Shown: positions 1 through 8,400 of the stretch, in pieces
Numbering within the stretch: the first letter of the stretch is position 1
How the letters are laid out: every line of letters starts with the position of its first letter
Assembly: GCA_944391255.1 (NCBI GenBank)
Contig: CALXSW010000016.1
Coordinates: 1 to 16,418 of the forward strand
Length of the DNA stretch: 16,418 nt
Origin: an uncultured Clostridia bacterium
Lineage (GTDB): Bacteria; Bacillota; Clostridia; UBA1381
Direction of reading: 5' to 3'
Made by a program: the position numbers and the translations under genes
Notes under the pieces: generated by a model
What the model was told of the DNA's origin: nothing
Database searches by the model: none
Seen by the model: only the letters and a program-made list of their open reading frames with translations

Positions 1-293
1 GCAAGATATAAATTATGATACGCCGACATATCCTTATATATCACCGGCGCCTCGATCAAAGCGCCTGTTTCTGCCATGATCCTTTCAAAATTATCATAGT
101 AATCCATACCATCGACCGTTATTTTCCCGCCGTCGGGTATTATAAGAGAAAGCATAGCTTTCATAAGAGTAGTTTTGCCCGAGCCGTTAGGGCCGAGCAG
201 ACCGAGTATTTCGCCGCTGCCAAGCTCAAACGAAATATTCCGTATACCTCTTTTATTGCTGTACTGCTTTGTCAGCCTTTCCACCTTGATCAT
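1..293 (-). CDS. ABC transporter ATP-binding protein, BcrA-like, N-terminal part only
   Basis: This is the first ~97 codons of an ABC transporter ATPase that continues beyond position 1. The ATG at 293 follows a good AGGAGG-type ribosome binding site at 301-306. The Walker A motif GPNGSGKTT is at residues 34-42. The segment ETGALIEAPVIYKDMSAYHN (residues about 75-94) matches the stretch between Walker A and the Q-loop region of BcrA/ABC-2 type exporters, where family members read 'GALIE(S/A)P..Y..(L/M)(T/S)A..NL'. Such ATPases pair with a 6-TM ABC-2 permease and often serve antimicrobial-peptide resistance or export. The permease, signature motif and Walker B lie outside the window, so the substrate cannot be assigned. 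The gene follows the secreted protein at 427-1278 by 133 bases on the same strand and may be co-transcribed with it. The family call is secure; the resistance role is inference. Confidence 0.92.
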   Translation of the reverse strand, partial: MIKVERLTKQYSNKRGIRNISFELGSGEILGLLGPNGSGKTTLMKAMLSLIIPDGGKITVDGMDYYDNFERIMAETGALIEAPVIYKDMSAYHNLYL

Positions 294-368
294 TTTCCTG
301 TCCTCCTTCACAAGCTGCCCCATAATACTTTTATAGCTGTCAGTTTTATCAGATGAAATTTTCTTTCG

Positions 369-390
369 GCGTCTGCCGGTACGCAGACGT
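369..390 (-). other. Small hairpin between the secreted-protein gene and the ABC gene
   Basis: A 7-bp perfect stem (CGTCTGC/GCAGACG, arms 370-376 and 383-389) has a 6-base loop and may gain one G-T pair at the base. It sits in the 133-base gap downstream of the gene ending at 427. In the direction of transcription it is followed by CCGAAAGAAAA, not a T run, so it is not a convincing intrinsic terminator. It could be an mRNA-stability or processing element. I see no good promoter in this gap, which favours read-through into the ABC gene. Confidence 0.35.
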
Positions 391-426
391 ATCGTCCGCG
401 TACCGCATATACCTTATAAATACTAT

Positions 427-1278
427 TTATGATCTATCTATCGCATTCGATACGTCTATAGGCTCTACAACTGTAGTGCCGACATCTGAGAAGCTGACGT
501 TCAATACAACATCTGCTGTATGGCTTTCGCCGTTCTTATCCTTGCCTGTAAACTGTATGCGCATCTCTCCGTCGCGAAGAGTGCCGTCTTTATTTATTGT
601 ATAATCCATTCCGAAATTATTTACAACAGGATCCTTTCCAAGAAGATAAGGAGCGTTTACTATATTTGCCATTTCGCTTGTATCAAGCTCTACATCATAT
701 GAATTGTATGATGTGCCGATAACTCCGAGTCCTGCCTGAACAAGCTCCGGTATCTGCATATAATCGAGATTTAATGAATATGTTGTATATTCATCATTAC
801 TTTCAGTGCAAACTATGTTGCTCTTAAGATCTCCTACAACTGTGTCAAGACCAAGCTCAAGGAATCTTACTATCTTGCTGTACTCCTCATCGTCTTCTTT
901 TGCCACTCCCCACAGGTTCTGCTTATAGAATTCCTCGTTATACGCTGTAAAGTTCTCTGAACTCTGACCTCTGCTGTAAATCTTGCCATCAGACATATAA
1001 TTTTCACTGTATGATCCATATGAGTCAGTTACTAACGTATATGATTTCTTATTTACAGCGTCAAACTTGCTTGTGATATCTGTTGTGTATGACGCTCCGT
1101 CAATAGAAACACTCATTTTTCCATCTGTTGTGCAGTTCGTATATTTTGCCGTGGCGAGGATAGACTTTTTAAGATTGTCATATCCGTTTCCTGTGTTATA
1201 AACCGCGAATGATGTCGTCGCTAAAATGCATACTCCTACTACAGCGGCTATTGCTGATACTTTCTTTGTTACCTTCAT
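427..1278 (-). CDS. Secreted protein of unknown function, 283 residues
   Basis: The function is not recognised. Residues 1-25 form a clear Sec signal peptide: KVTKK, a hydrophobic core AIAAVVGVCILA, and TTSFA before a probable signal peptidase I cut. There is no lipobox cysteine. The mature ~258 residues are rich in Ser, Thr, Tyr, Asp and Asn, with alternating polar and hydrophobic stretches suggesting mostly beta structure (for example KMSVSIDGASYTTDIT and EYTTYSLNLDYMQ). That pattern loosely resembles LolA/LppX-like extracytoplasmic proteins of Firmicutes, but this is a fold-level guess only. The ATG at 1278 is supported by GGGAGGTA at 1285-1292. The gene lies downstream of the rpoC terminator and upstream of a BcrA-type ABC gene on the same strand. 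It may be an accessory extracellular part of that transporter system; this is inferred from position alone. Confidence 0.85.
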   Translation of the reverse strand: MKVTKKVSAIAAVVGVCILATTSFAVYNTGNGYDNLKKSILATAKYTNCTTDGKMSVSIDGASYTTDITSKFDAVNKKSYTLVTDSYGSYSENYMSDGKIYSRGQSSENFTAYNEEFYKQNLWGVAKEDDEEYSKIVRFLELGLDTVVGDLKSNIVCTESNDEYTTYSLNLDYMQIPELVQAGLGVIGTSYNSYDVELDTSEMANIVNAPYLLGKDPVVNNFGMDYTINKDGTLRDGEMRIQFTGKDKNGESHTADVVLNVSFSDVGTTVVEPIDVSNAIDRS

Positions 1279-1384
1279 AATGATTACCTCCCAATTTTTA
1301 TTTGCCGTATTTACGGCTTATTATATTTGAAATCGTTTAAGCTTACCGGTATGTCTTTTCTGATCTCTTTTACTTTACATCTGC

Positions 1385-1412
1385 ATTATATACCACTCTT
1401 TTAAAAATCCAA
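1385..1412 (-). promoter_or_regulatory. Candidate sigma-A promoter for the secreted-protein gene
   Basis: On the minus strand a perfect TATAAT (-10) occupies 1385-1390, with TTGGAT as a weak -35 at 1407-1412 and a 16-base spacer. Transcription would start near 1378, giving a leader of about 100 bases before the ATG at 1278. The -10 is strong and the -35 matches only its first three bases. The rpoC terminator just upstream makes a separate promoter necessary. Confidence 0.5.
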
Positions 1413-1418
1413 TAAAAA

Positions 1419-1453
1419 AAGTTTAAACTTTTTATAAACAAATTTAAACTTTT
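1419..1453. repeat. Direct repeat and palindrome upstream of the promoter
   Basis: TTTAAACTTTT occurs at 1422-1432 and again at 1443-1453, a 21-base phase (two helical turns). The first copy is part of the perfect 12-bp palindrome AAGTTTAAACTT at 1419-1430. The pair lies immediately upstream of the -35 of the candidate promoter at 1385-1412. It may be an UP-like A/T element or a regulator site, or simply AT-rich spacer DNA. Confidence 0.45.
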
Positions 1454-1479
1454 CATTTAATGATATATGAGATAGTCAT

Positions 1480-1510
1480 AAAAAGAGCGCTGCATTAAGC
1501 AGCGCCTTTT
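1480..1510 (-). terminator. Intrinsic terminator of the rpoBC unit
   Basis: A 7-bp GC-rich stem GCGCTGC/GCAGCGC (1487-1493 and 1499-1505) with a 5-base loop starts 9 bases beyond the rpoC stop. On the minus strand it is followed by GC and then a T5 run (1480-1484). Four T residues at 1507-1510 could give weak termination on the plus strand too. This ends the rpoBC transcript and separates it from the gene at 427-1278. Confidence 0.85.
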
Positions 1511-1513
1511 CAA

Positions 1514-4500
1514 TTAATATTTATCGCTTGATACTTCTTCACCGTTTATAGTTATGTTTACATCTTTATACATACTTACGCCTGTTCCGGCAGGTATAAG
1601 CTTACCGATGATAACATTTTCCTTGATACCCATAAGCGGATCCACCTTACCCTTGATAGCCGCATCTGTAAGAACCTTTGTTGTTTCCTGGAATGATGCC
1701 GCTGACAGGAATGAATCTGTTGCGAGAGAAGCCTTTGTGATACCGAGAAGAACCGGTGAAGCTTCCGCCTCCTTAGCGCCCTTTTCACGCGCTATTTCGT
1801 TTGCCTCTTCAAATTCGAGTCTGTCTGTAAGTGAACCGATCAGAAGATCTGTGTCACCCGCATCTTCTATTCTTACCTTTCTGAGCATCTGGCGAGTTAT
1901 CACCTCGACGTGCTTATCGTTGATATCAACACCCTGCATACGGTATGTTCTCTGAACTTCACGAGAAATATACATCTGAACAGCGTCAGGTCCGTTGACC
2001 TTAAGTATATCGTTAGGATTTATTGAACCGGCTGTGATAGGATCACCCTGCTCAATATAGTCGCCTTCATGAACTCTTATAGTAGCGCCGTAAGGTATAG
2101 CATATGTTCTGCTTTCACCTATCGTGTCGTTCTTTACGATGACCTCACGCTTAGCGTTGGCATCGTTTACAGAAACTGTTCCGCCTATCTCTGTTATGAT
2201 AGCGACACCCTTAGGCTTACGCGCCTCAAACAATTCCTCGACACGCGGAAGACCCTGCGTGATATCGCTGCCCGACGCAACGCCGCCGGCATGGAACGTT
2301 CTCATTGTAAGCTGTGTACCAGGCTCACCGATAGACTGAGCTGCTATGATACCTACAGCCTCACCGATATCAACAAGAGTACCTGTAGCAAGGTTCTTTC
2401 CGTAACACTTAGCACATACGCCTGTCTTTGACTTACATGTGAGTACCGAACGGATCTTAACTTTGCTTATTCCCGCTTTTACTATTTTATCAGCCTGACG
2501 CGGTGTGATTATCTCATCAGCCTTAGCTATTATTTCGCCTGTTGATGGATCTTTTACATCTTCCCACGATACACGGCCTTCGATACGGTCATACAACGGC
2601 TCGATAACTTCGTTGCCGTCTCTGATATCCTCTACATCTGTCCACTTGTTTGTGCCGCAGTCGATCTCCTTAACGATAACATCCTGCGAAACGTCAACAA
2701 GTCGTCTTGTAAGATAACCTGAGTCGGCTGTACGCAAAGCTGTATCAGTAAGACCTTTACGAGCGCCGTGAGATGATACGAAGTACTCAAGTACGTTAAG
2801 ACCTTCTCGGAAGTTAGCTCTTATAGGGATCTCGACTGTACGTCCCTGTGTATCCGCCATAAGACCACGCATAGCTGCAAGCTGTCTGATCTGGTTCGTC
2901 GAACCACGGGCACCTGAATCCGCCATCATGTAGATAGGGTTGAATTCACCGAGGTGCTTAAGCATTTCGTCCGTTACCTTTGATGAAGCAGCAGCCCATA
3001 CACCGATTACCTGATTATATCTTTCCTCATTGCTGAGCATACCGAAACGATAGAGATTTGTGATCTTTTCTACCTGTGCCTCGGCGTCGGCAAGTATTGC
3101 CGGCTTTGTTTCCGGAACGTTGATATCAGATACCGATACTGTAAGCGCGCCGATAGTTGAATACTTATAGCCTGTAGCCTTGATCTTAGCGAGCATTACG
3201 GCACAGACTGATGTTCCGTGAGCATCTATACATTTTGCTATGATATCTCCAAGCTGACCTTTCTTTACGATAAAGTCTATCTCGAAATCGAGAGCCTTAT
3301 CCGGATCAGTTCTGTCTACGAATCCGAGATCCTGAGGAATATTATTATTGAATATTATTCTTCCGGCAGTAGTTTCAACAAGCTTTGTAAGCTTCTTGCC
3401 GCCGATCTCCTTTGAAACGTATACCTTTATCTTTTCCTGGAGAGTTATTACATGTGTTGTATAAGCGAGAAGCGCCTCTTCCTGTGAAAGGAACTTCTTC
3501 TCTGTAACCTTCTTAGCCAATCCGAGGAATGTGTCTATAGACAAAGTTACAGGCTTTGATTCCATAACTATAGTTATAGGATTTTCATTATCTATCTTTG
3601 TTTCATTGAGCTTTACCTTTTCAAGTGTCAGAACGTATTTAAACGCGTCTTTCCACGATGTAAATGTCTCAATAGATTTTGTTTCGTCCTTTATTTCAGG
3701 TGTTTCCTCTGTCTGTGCAAGCATTGCGACAAATGCGGCCTGCTTTGTATCATCATTTGATATAGTTTCATATATCTTCTGGTAATTCTCACGAACGATA
3801 GTAAGATAATATGAACCGAGGATCATATCCTGTGAAGGAACTGCTACAGGGTGACCGTCCTGAGGCTTCAGCAGGTTATTAGCTGAAAGCATGAGGAATC
3901 TCGCCTCTGACTGAGCTTCCGGTGAGAGCGGTACGTGAATAGCCATCTGGTCACCGTCGAAGTCGGCGTTATACGCTGTACATACGAGCGGATGAAGCTT
4001 GAGCGCGCGGCCCTCAACAAGACGAGGCTCAAACGCCTGGATACCGAGTCTGTGAAGTGTAGGCGCACGGTTAAGAAGAACAGGATGCTCTTTTATAACA
4101 TCTTCAAGCACGTCCCAAACCTCCGGACGAGTTCTCTCTACCATTCTCTTCGCGCTCTTTATGTTATGAGCTATACCTCTTGACACAAGCTCTTTCATCA
4201 CGAACGGCTTGAACAGCTCTATAGCCATTTCCTTAGGAACACCGCACTGATATATCTTCATTTCAGGACCAACAACGATAACTGAACGGCCTGAATAGTC
4301 AACTCGCTTACCGAGAAGGTTCTGTCTGAATCGTCCCTGCTTACCCTTAAGCATATCTGAAAGTGATTTCAGAGCGCGGTTTCCAGGACCTGTGACTGTT
4401 CTGCCGCGGCGGCCGTTATTGATAAGCGCGTCAACGGCTTCCTGCAGCATTCTCTTCTCGTTTCTGATGATTATATCAGGAGCGCCAAGCTCAAGAAGTC

Positions 4501-5329
4501 TCTTAAGTCTGTTATTTCTGTTTATAACTCTTCTGTAAAGATCATTCAAGTCTGATGTTGCAAATCTGCCGCCGTCGAGCTGGACCATAGGTCTCAATTC
4601 AGGCGGGATAACAGGGATAACTGTCATTATCATCCATTCAGGTCTGTTTCCTGACAATCTGAATGACTCTACTATTTCAAGTCTTTTTATTATACGAGCT
4701 TTCTTCTGATTCTGTCCGTCAAGTCCGTCCAGCTCAGCCTTAAGCTCCTCGGCAAGAGCTTCAACATCGATCATTTCAAGAAGCTTCTTTACCGCTTCGG
4801 CACCCATGCCCGCTTCAAAAGCATCTTTGCCGTATTTTTCAAGGTATTCATTATATTCTCTGTCTGAAAGTATCTGTCCGATCTTCAGATCGTTATTTAC
4901 CTGGTTTTCGTCAACACTCGTTACTATATATGACGCGAAATACAAAACCTTTTCAAGCTGTCTTGGTGAAAGGTCAAGCATGAGTCCGATAGATGACGGA
5001 ACACCCTTGAAGTACCAGATATGCGATACAGGCGTCGCGAGATCGATATGTCCCATTCTCTCACGTCTTACCTTTGCGCGTGTAACCTCAACGCCGCATC
5101 TTTCACATACTCTGCCCTTGTATCTGACTTTCTTATATTTACCGCAATGACATTCCCAGTCCTTTGTAGGTCCGAATATCTTTTCACAGAAAAGGCCGTC
5201 CTTTTCAGGCTTAAGAGTACGGTAATTGATTGTTTCAGGTCTTGTAACCTCACCGTGTGACCATTTCAAAATAGTTTCAGGGGAAGCGATACCTATTTTA
5301 ATTGCTTCAAAACTGTTAAATTCTAACAC
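1514..5329 (-). CDS. rpoC: DNA-directed RNA polymerase subunit beta'
   Basis: This is the beta' subunit of RNA polymerase, which carries the catalytic Mg site. I place the start at the GTG at 5329 (giving 1271 residues) because GGAGG at 5337-5341 lies 7 bases ahead and the family begins with '(M)LEFNSFEAIKIG'; the in-frame ATG at 5362 would add 11 residues that contain this ribosome binding site. Features in order: zinc site 1 with C60, C62, C75 and C78; the active-site motif NADFDGD at 454-460, whose Asp residues 456, 458 and 460 bind Mg; the bridge helix/trigger loop region (MMADSGARGSTNQIRQLAAM onward); zinc site 2 with C891, C965, C972 and C975, with the same spacing as E. coli; and the conserved C-terminal segment (SFLSAASFQETTKVLTDAA). 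It is about 70 residues longer than Bacillus RpoC. The excess maps to residues about 515-612, where other Firmicutes have fewer than 10 residues. It lies 92 bases downstream of rpoB. Confidence 0.98.
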   Translation of the reverse strand: MLEFNSFEAIKIGIASPETILKWSHGEVTRPETINYRTLKPEKDGLFCEKIFGPTKDWECHCGKYKKVRYKGRVCERCGVEVTRAKVRRERMGHIDLATPVSHIWYFKGVPSSIGLMLDLSPRQLEKVLYFASYIVTSVDENQVNNDLKIGQILSDREYNEYLEKYGKDAFEAGMGAEAVKKLLEMIDVEALAEELKAELDGLDGQNQKKARIIKRLEIVESFRLSGNRPEWMIMTVIPVIPPELRPMVQLDGGRFATSDLNDLYRRVINRNNRLKRLLELGAPDIIIRNEKRMLQEAVDALINNGRRGRTVTGPGNRALKSLSDMLKGKQGRFRQNLLGKRVDYSGRSVIVVGPEMKIYQCGVPKEMAIELFKPFVMKELVSRGIAHNIKSAKRMVERTRPEVWDVLEDVIKEHPVLLNRAPTLHRLGIQAFEPRLVEGRALKLHPLVCTAYNADFDGDQMAIHVPLSPEAQSEARFLMLSANNLLKPQDGHPVAVPSQDMILGSYYLTIVRENYQKIYETISNDDTKQAAFVAMLAQTEETPEIKDETKSIETFTSWKDAFKYVLTLEKVKLNETKIDNENPITIVMESKPVTLSIDTFLGLAKKVTEKKFLSQEEALLAYTTHVITLQEKIKVYVSKEIGGKKLTKLVETTAGRIIFNNNIPQDLGFVDRTDPDKALDFEIDFIVKKGQLGDIIAKCIDAHGTSVCAVMLAKIKATGYKYSTIGALTVSVSDINVPETKPAILADAEAQVEKITNLYRFGMLSNEERYNQVIGVWAAASSKVTDEMLKHLGEFNPIYMMADSGARGSTNQIRQLAAMRGLMADTQGRTVEIPIRANFREGLNVLEYFVSSHGARKGLTDTALRTADSGYLTRRLVDVSQDVIVKEIDCGTNKWTDVEDIRDGNEVIEPLYDRIEGRVSWEDVKDPSTGEIIAKADEIITPRQADKIVKAGISKVKIRSVLTCKSKTGVCAKCYGKNLATGTLVDIGEAVGIIAAQSIGEPGTQLTMRTFHAGGVASGSDITQGLPRVEELFEARKPKGVAIITEIGGTVSVNDANAKREVIVKNDTIGESRTYAIPYGATIRVHEGDYIEQGDPITAGSINPNDILKVNGPDAVQMYISREVQRTYRMQGVDINDKHVEVITRQMLRKVRIEDAGDTDLLIGSLTDRLEFEEANEIAREKGAKEAEASPVLLGITKASLATDSFLSAASFQETTKVLTDAAIKGKVDPLMGIKENVIIGKLIPAGTGVSMYKDVNITINGEEVSSDKY

Positions 5330-5359
5330 CTTAAAACCTCCGTATATATTTAAACCACA

Positions 5360-5401
5360 CACTTTTCCATCTTCTCATATCGATCAGGAAGATGGAAAGT
5401 G
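5360..5401 (-). other. Long hairpin in the rpoB-rpoC gap
   Basis: Arms at 5360-5374 and 5388-5401 pair over 14 bp with one bulged base around a 13-base loop. On the transcript the stem reads CACTTTCCATCTTC / GAAGATGGAAAAGTG. It fills nearly half of the 92-base gap and lies about 20 bases upstream of the rpoC ribosome binding site. No T run follows on the minus strand, so it is not an intrinsic terminator. A double-strand RNase (RNase III) processing site, or a structure that adjusts the ratio of RpoB to RpoC, is a reasonable inference. Confidence 0.7.
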
Positions 5402-5421
5402 CTTATGAATCAGCGTTTTAA

Positions 5422-8400
5422 TTAAAAATCGTTGTCATCAAAATCAGCGTCGAAAAGACTGAGGCTTTCCTCTGCATAATCAGCAGTATCAGCGTCGCCG
5501 TCGTCCTCGATAAGCATATTGATATCATCGAGATCGCTTTCCTCTATTGAGTCTGAAACGCCGTCGCCTTCTTCCATTGTTTCAACGATTTCTTCATTTA
5601 CCGTATCAATGTCATCATCTTCAAATGATGCGTCAAGGTCAATTTCTTCCATGTTGTGGTTAAGGATCCTTATATCCAAAGCCAGTGACTGGAGTTCCTT
5701 AACAAGAACCTTGAATGATTCAGGAACACCTGACTTAGGAATGTTTTCACCCTTAACGATAGCCTCATATGTCTTTACACGTCCTACGATATCATCTGAC
5801 TTAACAGTGAGTATCTCCTGCAATGTGTAAGCCGCGCCGTAAGCCTCGAGAGCCCAAACTTCCATCTCACCGAATCTCTGTCCGCCGAACTGAGCTTTAC
5901 CGCCGAGTGGCTGCTGAGTAACGAGTGAGTAAGGACCTGTTGAACGAGCGTGGATCTTATCGTCAACGAGGTGATGCAGTTTCAGATAATACATTATTCC
6001 GACAGTAACAGGATTGTCGAACTTTTCGCCTGTACGTCCGTCATATACAACTGACTTATATGTTTCTGAAAGACCTGCTTCACGGAATGCTTCCTTAAGA
6101 TCCTCGTCACGCGCGCCGTCGAATACAGGCGTTGCGATCTTTATAAATCTGCCCGGACGAGCTGCGTCCTTTGCTGTTAAGACAGCTTCACGGAATGTGT
6201 CTGATGAGATCTTTTCAAGCTCTTCTCTCGTCTTCATGCTAAGACATCTATACGCGTATCCGAGATGCATTTCAAGTACCTGTCCGATATTCATTCGTGA
6301 AGGAACGCCCAGAGGGTTAAGCACGATCTGAAGCGGCGTGCCATCTTCAAGGAACGGCATATCCTCCTGAGGCAATACTCTTGAAACGACACCCTTGTTA
6401 CCATGACGGCCCGCCATCTTATCGCCGACGCTTATCTTTCTCTTCTGCGCTATATAGCAGACAACTGATTCATTTACACCTGAACCAAGCTCGTCTGAAT
6501 TTTCACGAGTGAATCTCTTTACGTCAACTATTATACCAGCCTCGCCGTGAGGAACTCTCAATGATGTATCTCTTACCTCTCTCGCCTTTTCACCGAATAT
6601 CGCGCGGAGAAGTCTTTCTTCTGCTGTAAGCTCTGTTTCACCCTTAGGAGTTACCTTTCCGACAAGGATATCTCCGGCATGAACTTCAGCGCCTATTCTT
6701 ATAATACCGTTTTCGTCAAGATCTTTAAGAGCGTCTTCCGATACGTTCGGGATATCTCTTGTTATCTCTTCTGCTCCAAGCTTTGTATCACGAGCTTCGC
6801 ACTCGTATTCTTCCATATGGATAGATGTGAATACATCGTTCTTTACAAGCTCTTCGCTTATGAGAACAGCGTCCTCATAGTTATAACCTTCCCATGTCAT
6901 GAAGCCGATAAGGATATTCTTACCAAGAGCAAGCTCGCCGTTGTCCATAGCCGGACCGTCAACGATTATATCGCCTCGCTTTACTCTTTCGCCTTCTACA
7001 ACTATAGGTCTCTGATTTATACATGTGCTCTGGTTCGAACGTGAGAACTTGATGAGCTTATGCTCATGTCTCTTTCCGCTGTCGCCCATTATAACTATTC
7101 TTTCAGCGTCTACCTTTTCAACAACGCCGTCTTCCTTTGCAAGAACTGCCGAACCTGAGTCCTTAGCTACCTTATGCTCTATACCTGTACCTACGATAGG
7201 TGAATCAGTTGTCAAAAGCGGCACTGCCTGACACTGCATGTTTGAACCCATGAGCGCGCGGTTAGCGTCGTCGTTTTCAAGGAACGGGATACATGCCGTA
7301 ACTACCGATACGAGCTGACGCGGTGAAACGTCCATGTAATCTATCTTGCTCGGAACTTCTTCTACTATATCCTCTCTGTGACGAGCAGATACCTTCTTAT
7401 CAAGGAAGTATCCGTTTTCATCAAGCGGTTCATTCGCCTGAGCGATTATATAACCATCTTCCACATCGGCTGTCATATACTCGATCTCATCTGTAACTCT
7501 GCCGTCAACTACCTTACGGTACGGAGCTTCAACAAAGCCATATTCGTTTATTCTCGCGAATGTGGCAAGAGATGTTATAAGACCGATGTTAGGACCTTCC
7601 GGAGTCTCTATAGGACACATTCTGCCGTAATGTGAATAGTGGATATCTCGAACCTCAAATCCGGCTCTCTCTCTTGAAAGACCGCCAGGTCCAAGTGCTG
7701 AAATTCTTCTCTTATGTCTAAGCTCGGCAAGCGGGTTAGGCTGGTCCATGAACTGTGAAAGCTGTGAAGATCCGAAGAATTCATTTATTGTGGCGATTAT
7801 CGGACGGATATTTATAAGAGATGTAGGTGTTATTATCTCAAGCTCCTGCGTTGACATTCTTTCACGAACAGTTCTTTCCATTCTTGAAAGACCTATTCTG
7901 AACTGGTTCTGCAAAAGCTCTCCGACACTTCTTATACGTCTATTTCCAAGATGGTCGATATCATCGCACTTTCCTGTTCCGTTTGCGAGGTTAAGGAGAT
8001 AGTTTACTGATGCGAATATATCAGGAATAGTAATATGCTTTGGGCTGAGCTCGGCGAAACGATATTCTATCTGTCTCTTAGCCTCTTCCTCATCGCCGTC
8101 AGCGGCTTCAAGTATCTCCATAAGCACTGATCTCAATACCTTATCACCATGTATATCAAGGTCATCTGTATCAAAATCAACATATTCCTTAAGGTATACC
8201 ATGTCGTTAGAGAATACTCTCACCTTCTTCTCCTCGATCATGATCTCTACCTGATTTACTCCGGCGCGATCGATCTTTTCAGCCATTTCAGCTGAAATAT
8301 ATTCGCCCTCTTCCGCTATTATCTCGCCTGTTCTCGGATCTACAACATCTTCAGCAAGCTTATGTCCCTTTATACGCGACTTTATAGCGAGCTTTTTATT

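Noticed and set aside
15..356. 113-codon plus-strand frame over the left edge
   Set aside because: It is antisense to the ABC ATPase, whose Walker A motif proves the minus-strand frame.
5327..5362. ATG at 5360-5362 as the start of rpoC
   Set aside because: The first 11 residues would contain the strong GGAGG ribosome binding site (5337-5341) and do not match the family. GTG at 5329 is 7 bases after that site and gives the conserved LEFNSFEAIKIG beginning.
5360..5401. The rpoB-rpoC hairpin as an intrinsic terminator
   Set aside because: The transcript continues TGTGTGGTTTAAATA with no T run, and rpoC has no separate promoter that I can find.
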